Below are positions 6,731-9,125 of a stretch of 9,125 nt of DNA, in pieces. A program made the position numbers and the translations under genes. Each line of letters begins with the position of its first letter. The first letter of the stretch is position 1. This DNA comes from Candidatus Bathyarchaeota archaeon. GTDB taxonomy: Archaea; Thermoproteota; Bathyarchaeia; Bathyarchaeales; DTEX01. The DNA lies in assembly GCA_003601695.1 (NCBI GenBank), contig PIYH01000048.1, positions 1-9,125 of the forward strand, read 5' to 3'. Under the pieces are notes generated by a model that was given only the letters and a program-made list of their open reading frames with translations, did not search any database and had not been told where the DNA came from.

Positions 6731-6738
6731 TATTTAAA
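6731..6738 (-). promoter_or_regulatory. TATA box of the L44e operon
   Basis: Read on the minus strand, TTTAAATA is a near-ideal archaeal TATA box. It predicts a transcript start near 6708 and a leader of about 20 nt, just long enough to hold the GGGGAG Shine-Dalgarno at 6695-6700. It overlaps the stop codon of the upstream zinc-ribbon gene (6734-6736), so the promoter is partly embedded in that coding end. Confidence 0.6.
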
Positions 6739-7303
6739 TCTTATGAGAAAGCAAATCTCCCCGAGAGCTATAGATTATTCCACCCTCTTCCCTCTCTTCT
6801 TTAAATTCATAACCTATCCTTTCTTCTTTGGCGCCCAGGGTTATTTTATTTCCGATATATGCCGCTATTATGGCGGATATTGGATTAAATAAGTAGGCGA
6901 CTACGTCAAGGAAGGATAGTTCATATCCGCTGTATGCTTCAGAGAGCGATATATTCTCAAGGTAGAGGGTTCCAAGCATCATCCCGCCTAGAATAGCATC
7001 TGCAAAAAGATATACAGTAAAAGCTATAAGTACGGCTTCTTCTAGCCTCTTTGTTCTGAAGAGGAAAATCACAAGTATTGAAGATATAAATGATGGAATG
7101 AAGTATAACTGGATTCCGAAGGAATTCAGAGAGGCTATCATGACTGAGATGAACGCGCCAAGAACGCCAGCTTGGAGAATTTTATCTAGAGACATTAATG
7201 GAGCCTTCGTGGGCATGACTGTTTTTCTTACGGGAGCTCCGCAGTTAGGACAGTATTCTGCATCTTCAGGAAGTGGAAATCCACACTTATCACATCGCTT
7301 CAC
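6734..7303 (-). CDS. Zinc-ribbon multi-pass membrane protein, function unknown
   Basis: A 189-residue protein that I cannot assign to a named family. Residues 1-25 are a short zinc ribbon, CDKCGFPLPEDAEYCPNCGA, with ligands C4, C7, C18 and C21, as in many archaeal zinc-ribbon-headed proteins. A linker (26-38) leads to about four hydrophobic segments: roughly 42-60, 66-83, 88-110 and 131-155. The last 30 residues are charged and likely cytoplasmic. The ribbon probably sits on the cytoplasmic side and may mediate protein or nucleic-acid contact; this is inference. GTG-7303 is the start because GGTGA (7310-7314, minus) sits 6 bp upstream and an in-frame stop lies just beyond; no ATG is in frame nearby. 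It is on the same strand as the L44e operon, 47 bp upstream, but that operon has its own promoter. Confidence 0.75.
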   Translation of the reverse strand: MKRCDKCGFPLPEDAEYCPNCGAPVRKTVMPTKAPLMSLDKILQAGVLGAFISVMIASLNSFGIQLYFIPSFISSILVIFLFRTKRLEEAVLIAFTVYLFADAILGGMMLGTLYLENISLSEAYSGYELSFLDVVAYLFNPISAIIAAYIGNKITLGAKEERIGYEFKEEREEGGIIYSSRGDLLSHKI

Positions 7304-7309
7304 ATTGCT

Positions 7310-7314
7310 TCACC
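7310..7314 (-). promoter_or_regulatory. Shine-Dalgarno fixing the GTG start of the zinc-ribbon membrane gene
   Basis: On the minus strand GGTGA lies 6 bp before GTG-7303, matching the 3' part of the archaeal GGAGGTGA consensus. An in-frame TGA at 7310-7312 rules out an earlier start, so the GTG is well supported. Confidence 0.6.
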
Positions 7315-7359
7315 AAACATTTTATTACTATTCTAATGCATGATTAAAGAGGATTATCC

Positions 7360-7367
7360 TTTAAAAA
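7360..7367 (-). promoter_or_regulatory. Possible TATA box for the zinc-ribbon membrane gene
   Basis: Minus-strand TTTTTAAA predicts a transcript start near 7337 and a leader of about 35 nt carrying the GGTGA site. The rest of the 252-bp divergent region (7304-7555) holds no gene that I can see; the plus-strand promoter for the ATPase in it is not evident. Confidence 0.35.
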
Positions 7368-7541
7368 CTCTTTCTGTGGATAAAAGTAATAGTGATAGTC
7401 TCTCGTCTAAAAATCGCGTTCAAGTAGGAGTTTCTCCTCTATAGAAGAAATTCATAAGTAATTTATCAGTCTCCTCTCTGAGATTCCCATACAAGTGGAG
7501 TTGCATTCAGATTTGTAAAGAGACCGTCCCTTATTTCATTA

Positions 7542-7547
7542 GAGGGT
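7542..7547 (+). promoter_or_regulatory. Shine-Dalgarno for the secretion ATPase GTG start
   Basis: GAGGGT ends 8 bp before GTG-7556. The next in-frame ATG is about 140 codons in, well inside conserved sequence, so this site and the GTG together define the start. Confidence 0.45.
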
Positions 7548-7555
7548 ATATATCA

Positions 7556-9106
7556 GTGATCGGTTTCAAGAGTAATGTAGAATATAAGGAAATCAGAGGT
7601 GAGCGGAAGAGAGGGTCTTCTCTGAGAAGTAAATCTGCAAAATATAGAATCATTGAGAGTTACTGGGTATGTAATCCGCTGGCGAAGATCGAGATAATCT
7701 CTCTTGAAGGGAAAGTAAAATATTTGGTTAACGAAGCGAGTCTTAGCCGTCGGGAGGAGGAAGCTTGTAAAAAGCTTAGGTCATTAATTACGAAGGAGCT
7801 AGCTCCTCCAGAAACCTTAAACGTGGATCTTGAGGCATATATTCTTTCGGAGGCAAAAAGACTTTCTAAGAAATATCGGCTTAGTCTAGGAAGGTTCAAT
7901 GAGAAATCTTGGGAGAAAATCTATTATTATGTTGTGCGTGACTTAGCTGGGTATGGGAAAATAGATGTCTTAATGAGAGATCCAAATATAGAGGATATCT
8001 CATGTAACGGTGTTAATAAACCAGTTTATGTTTGGCACAGAAAATATGAGAGTCTACCGACAAACATAATCTTTAACGACGAAACAGAATATGATGATTT
8101 CATTATAAAGCTAGCCCATATGGGTGGAAAACATATTTCAAGTGCCCATCCAATGCTTGATGCTATGTTGCCGGGCAGACATAGGCTTGCCGCAACTTTT
8201 AGAAGGGAGATATCAACTTTCGGAAGTAGTTTCTGCATTCGAAAGTTTAGGAAAGATCCATTCTCCATCGTTGATCTCATAAGCATGGGAACAATAGATG
8301 AGATACTTGCAGCTTATTTCTGGATTTTATTGGAAAATAAGATGAGCATGATGATTATTGGAGGAACAGGAGCTGGCAAGACGAGCATGCTCAACGCTCT
8401 CTTAAGTCTGATAAGGCCGAATGACAAGATAGTCACTGTTGAGGAGATAGCTGAGCTAAATACTCTCCACGAAAATTGGGTTCAATTAACAAGCAGGCAG
8501 AGTTTTAGATTTGGCTCGGCGGATGAGTCTTCAATAAGTCTTTTCGATCTTGTTAAATTAAGTCTTCGTTATAGACCAGACTACATAATCGTTGGGGAAA
8601 TTAGGGGTGAAGAGGCTTACGCTCTATTTCAAGCAGTTGCAACGGGGCATGGCGGCGTATGCACAATGCATGCCGATAGCCTAGATCATGCTGTTAAACG
8701 TTTAACTTCGGAGCCTATGAACGTTGCAGAAACGTACATTCCCTTAATGAATGTCGGCATATATCTCTCTCGTGTTGATCTTCCCAAAAAGAGGATGGAC
8801 CTTACATTTGGAAGAAGAGCTATAAATGTCTGGGAGATAATCGATTATGAGAAGTATCGGATGATTTCTCAATGGTCTCCACGAGAGGATAAGTTCCATA
8901 CACGTCTAGAGGAAAGTTATCTTCTGGAGGAGATATCTATCAAGAAAGGGTTTACGAGGAAGGATATTCTAGCTGAGGTAGAGCGGCGGAGGAAGTTCTT
9001 GAAACATCTAGTCAGATCTGGTAAGAGAAGCCAAAGGGAGGTTACTGAGGAGATTATAAAATACTATGATCGCTATAGCCGTGGAAAAATAGGTGGAGGA
9101 TTATGA
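7556..9106 (+). CDS. Type II/IV secretion-family ATPase (archaeal pilus/archaellum assembly type)
   Basis: A 516-residue hexameric motor ATPase of the GspE/TadA/FlaI superfamily, which drives assembly of type IV-pilus-like filaments or secretion from the cytoplasmic face of the membrane. The N-terminal domain (about 30-230) includes IIESYWVCNPLAKIEII and the LAGYGKIDVLMRDPNIEDIS segment, then HPMLDAMLPGRHRLAATFRR and the FCIRKFRKDPFS linker. The RecA-like domain has Walker A GGTGAGKT (269-276), the Asp-box equivalent TVEEIAEL (294-301) with Glu297 where Asp is usual, Walker B DYIIVGEIRG (342-351, catalytic E348) and the His box TGHGGVCTMHA (363-373). The C-terminal 75 residues are helical and charged, as in archaeal relatives. 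In archaea such genes are normally paired with a TadC/FlaJ-like membrane protein, and a likely start of one follows at 9110. Which filament it serves cannot be told from this window. Confidence 0.93.
   Translation: MIGFKSNVEYKEIRGERKRGSSLRSKSAKYRIIESYWVCNPLAKIEIISLEGKVKYLVNEASLSRREEEACKKLRSLITKELAPPETLNVDLEAYILSEAKRLSKKYRLSLGRFNEKSWEKIYYYVVRDLAGYGKIDVLMRDPNIEDISCNGVNKPVYVWHRKYESLPTNIIFNDETEYDDFIIKLAHMGGKHISSAHPMLDAMLPGRHRLAATFRREISTFGSSFCIRKFRKDPFSIVDLISMGTIDEILAAYFWILLENKMSMMIIGGTGAGKTSMLNALLSLIRPNDKIVTVEEIAELNTLHENWVQLTSRQSFRFGSADESSISLFDLVKLSLRYRPDYIIVGEIRGEEAYALFQAVATGHGGVCTMHADSLDHAVKRLTSEPMNVAETYIPLMNVGIYLSRVDLPKKRMDLTFGRRAINVWEIIDYEKYRMISQWSPREDKFHTRLEESYLLEEISIKKGFTRKDILAEVERRRKFLKHLVRSGKRSQREVTEEIIKYYDRYSRGKIGGGL
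9092..9100 (+). promoter_or_regulatory. Shine-Dalgarno for the gene at the right edge
   Basis: GGTGGAGGA is a strong ribosome binding site placed inside the last codons of the ATPase, 9 bp before a TTG at 9110. It implies translation of a downstream gene directly after the ATPase stop. Confidence 0.5.
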
Positions 9107-9109
9107 AGA

Positions 9110-9125
9110 TTGTTTGAGGATGTCT
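9110..9125 (+). CDS. First codons of a probable downstream gene, cut by window (possible TadC/FlaJ-type partner)
   Basis: TTG at 9110 opens a frame that reads (M)FEDV to the window end, 3 bp after the ATPase stop. Support is the strong Shine-Dalgarno at 9092-9100; the nearer ATG at 9103 hits a stop after four codons. A GspF/TadC/FlaJ-like membrane protein is the expected neighbour from gene-order knowledge only; five codons do not show it. Confidence 0.3.

Noticed and set aside
7098..7343. Plus-strand 81-codon frame opposite the zinc-ribbon membrane gene
   Set aside because: Fully antisense to a gene with a clear ribbon motif and Shine-Dalgarno; no motif of its own.
7426..7438. Small hairpin AGGAG-TTT-CTCCT in the divergent region
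   Set aside because: Only 5 bp of stem, not extended by flanking bases and not placed as an operator or terminator; chance is likely.
7304..7555. Possible tRNA or C/D-box RNA in the divergent gap, prompted by GTTCAAGT and GTGATAG-like strings
   Set aside because: No cloverleaf stems can be formed around the first, and the C-like and D-like boxes are about 90 bp apart, too far for an archaeal C/D sRNA.

Overview
The window is archaeal. The evidence is an archaeal/eukaryotic-type EF-1A, a minus-strand cluster encoding L44e, S27e, aIF2-alpha, Nop10 and a PAC2-family proteasome assembly chaperone, GGAGG/GGTGA-type Shine-Dalgarno sites, TATA-like AT boxes upstream of genes, and frequent GTG/TTG starts. 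The EF-1A sequence and gene content suggest a TACK-type lineage (Bathyarchaeia-like is my guess), but I cannot assign a taxon from sequence reading alone. No tRNA, rRNA, CRISPR array or insertion sequence is visible.

Left part (1-2360, plus strand): the window opens inside a SIS-domain sugar-phosphate isomerase/deaminase gene related to the isomerase half of GlmS. It is followed by a stand-alone two-CBS-domain protein and a short MscS-like channel protein that lacks the usual C-terminal cytoplasmic domain. These three genes are separated by 90-150 bp gaps and are probably independent units.

Centre (2450-4441, plus strand): a full EF-1A gene has its own leader and a perfect 11-bp AT-rich inverted repeat just after its stop, which looks like a terminator. 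The rps10 gene that often follows EF-1A in archaea is not there. Instead comes a cysteine-free thioredoxin-fold protein with a helical tail, which converges on the minus-strand cluster with only 15 bp between the two stops.

Right-centre (4457-6740, minus strand, read right to left): L44e > S27e > aIF2-alpha > Nop10 > PAC2, tightly packed (gaps of 15, 8 and 6 bp and a 4-bp overlap), behind a clear TATA box and Shine-Dalgarno. It links ribosomal proteins, translation initiation, H/ACA RNA-guided pseudouridylation and proteasome assembly in one likely transcript. Nop10 is only 54 residues.

Right end (6734-9125): a minus-strand zinc-ribbon membrane protein of unknown function lies upstream of the ribosomal cluster, and the cluster's TATA box overlaps this gene's 3' end. 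It diverges, across 252 bp, from a complete plus-strand type II/IV secretion-family ATPase (archaeal pilus/archaellum type). The first codons of a probable partner gene follow at the edge. Most of the window is core housekeeping. The least explained items are the cysteine-free thioredoxin-like protein, the C-terminally short MscS protein and the zinc-ribbon membrane protein. I did not find convincing evidence of a new multi-gene system.
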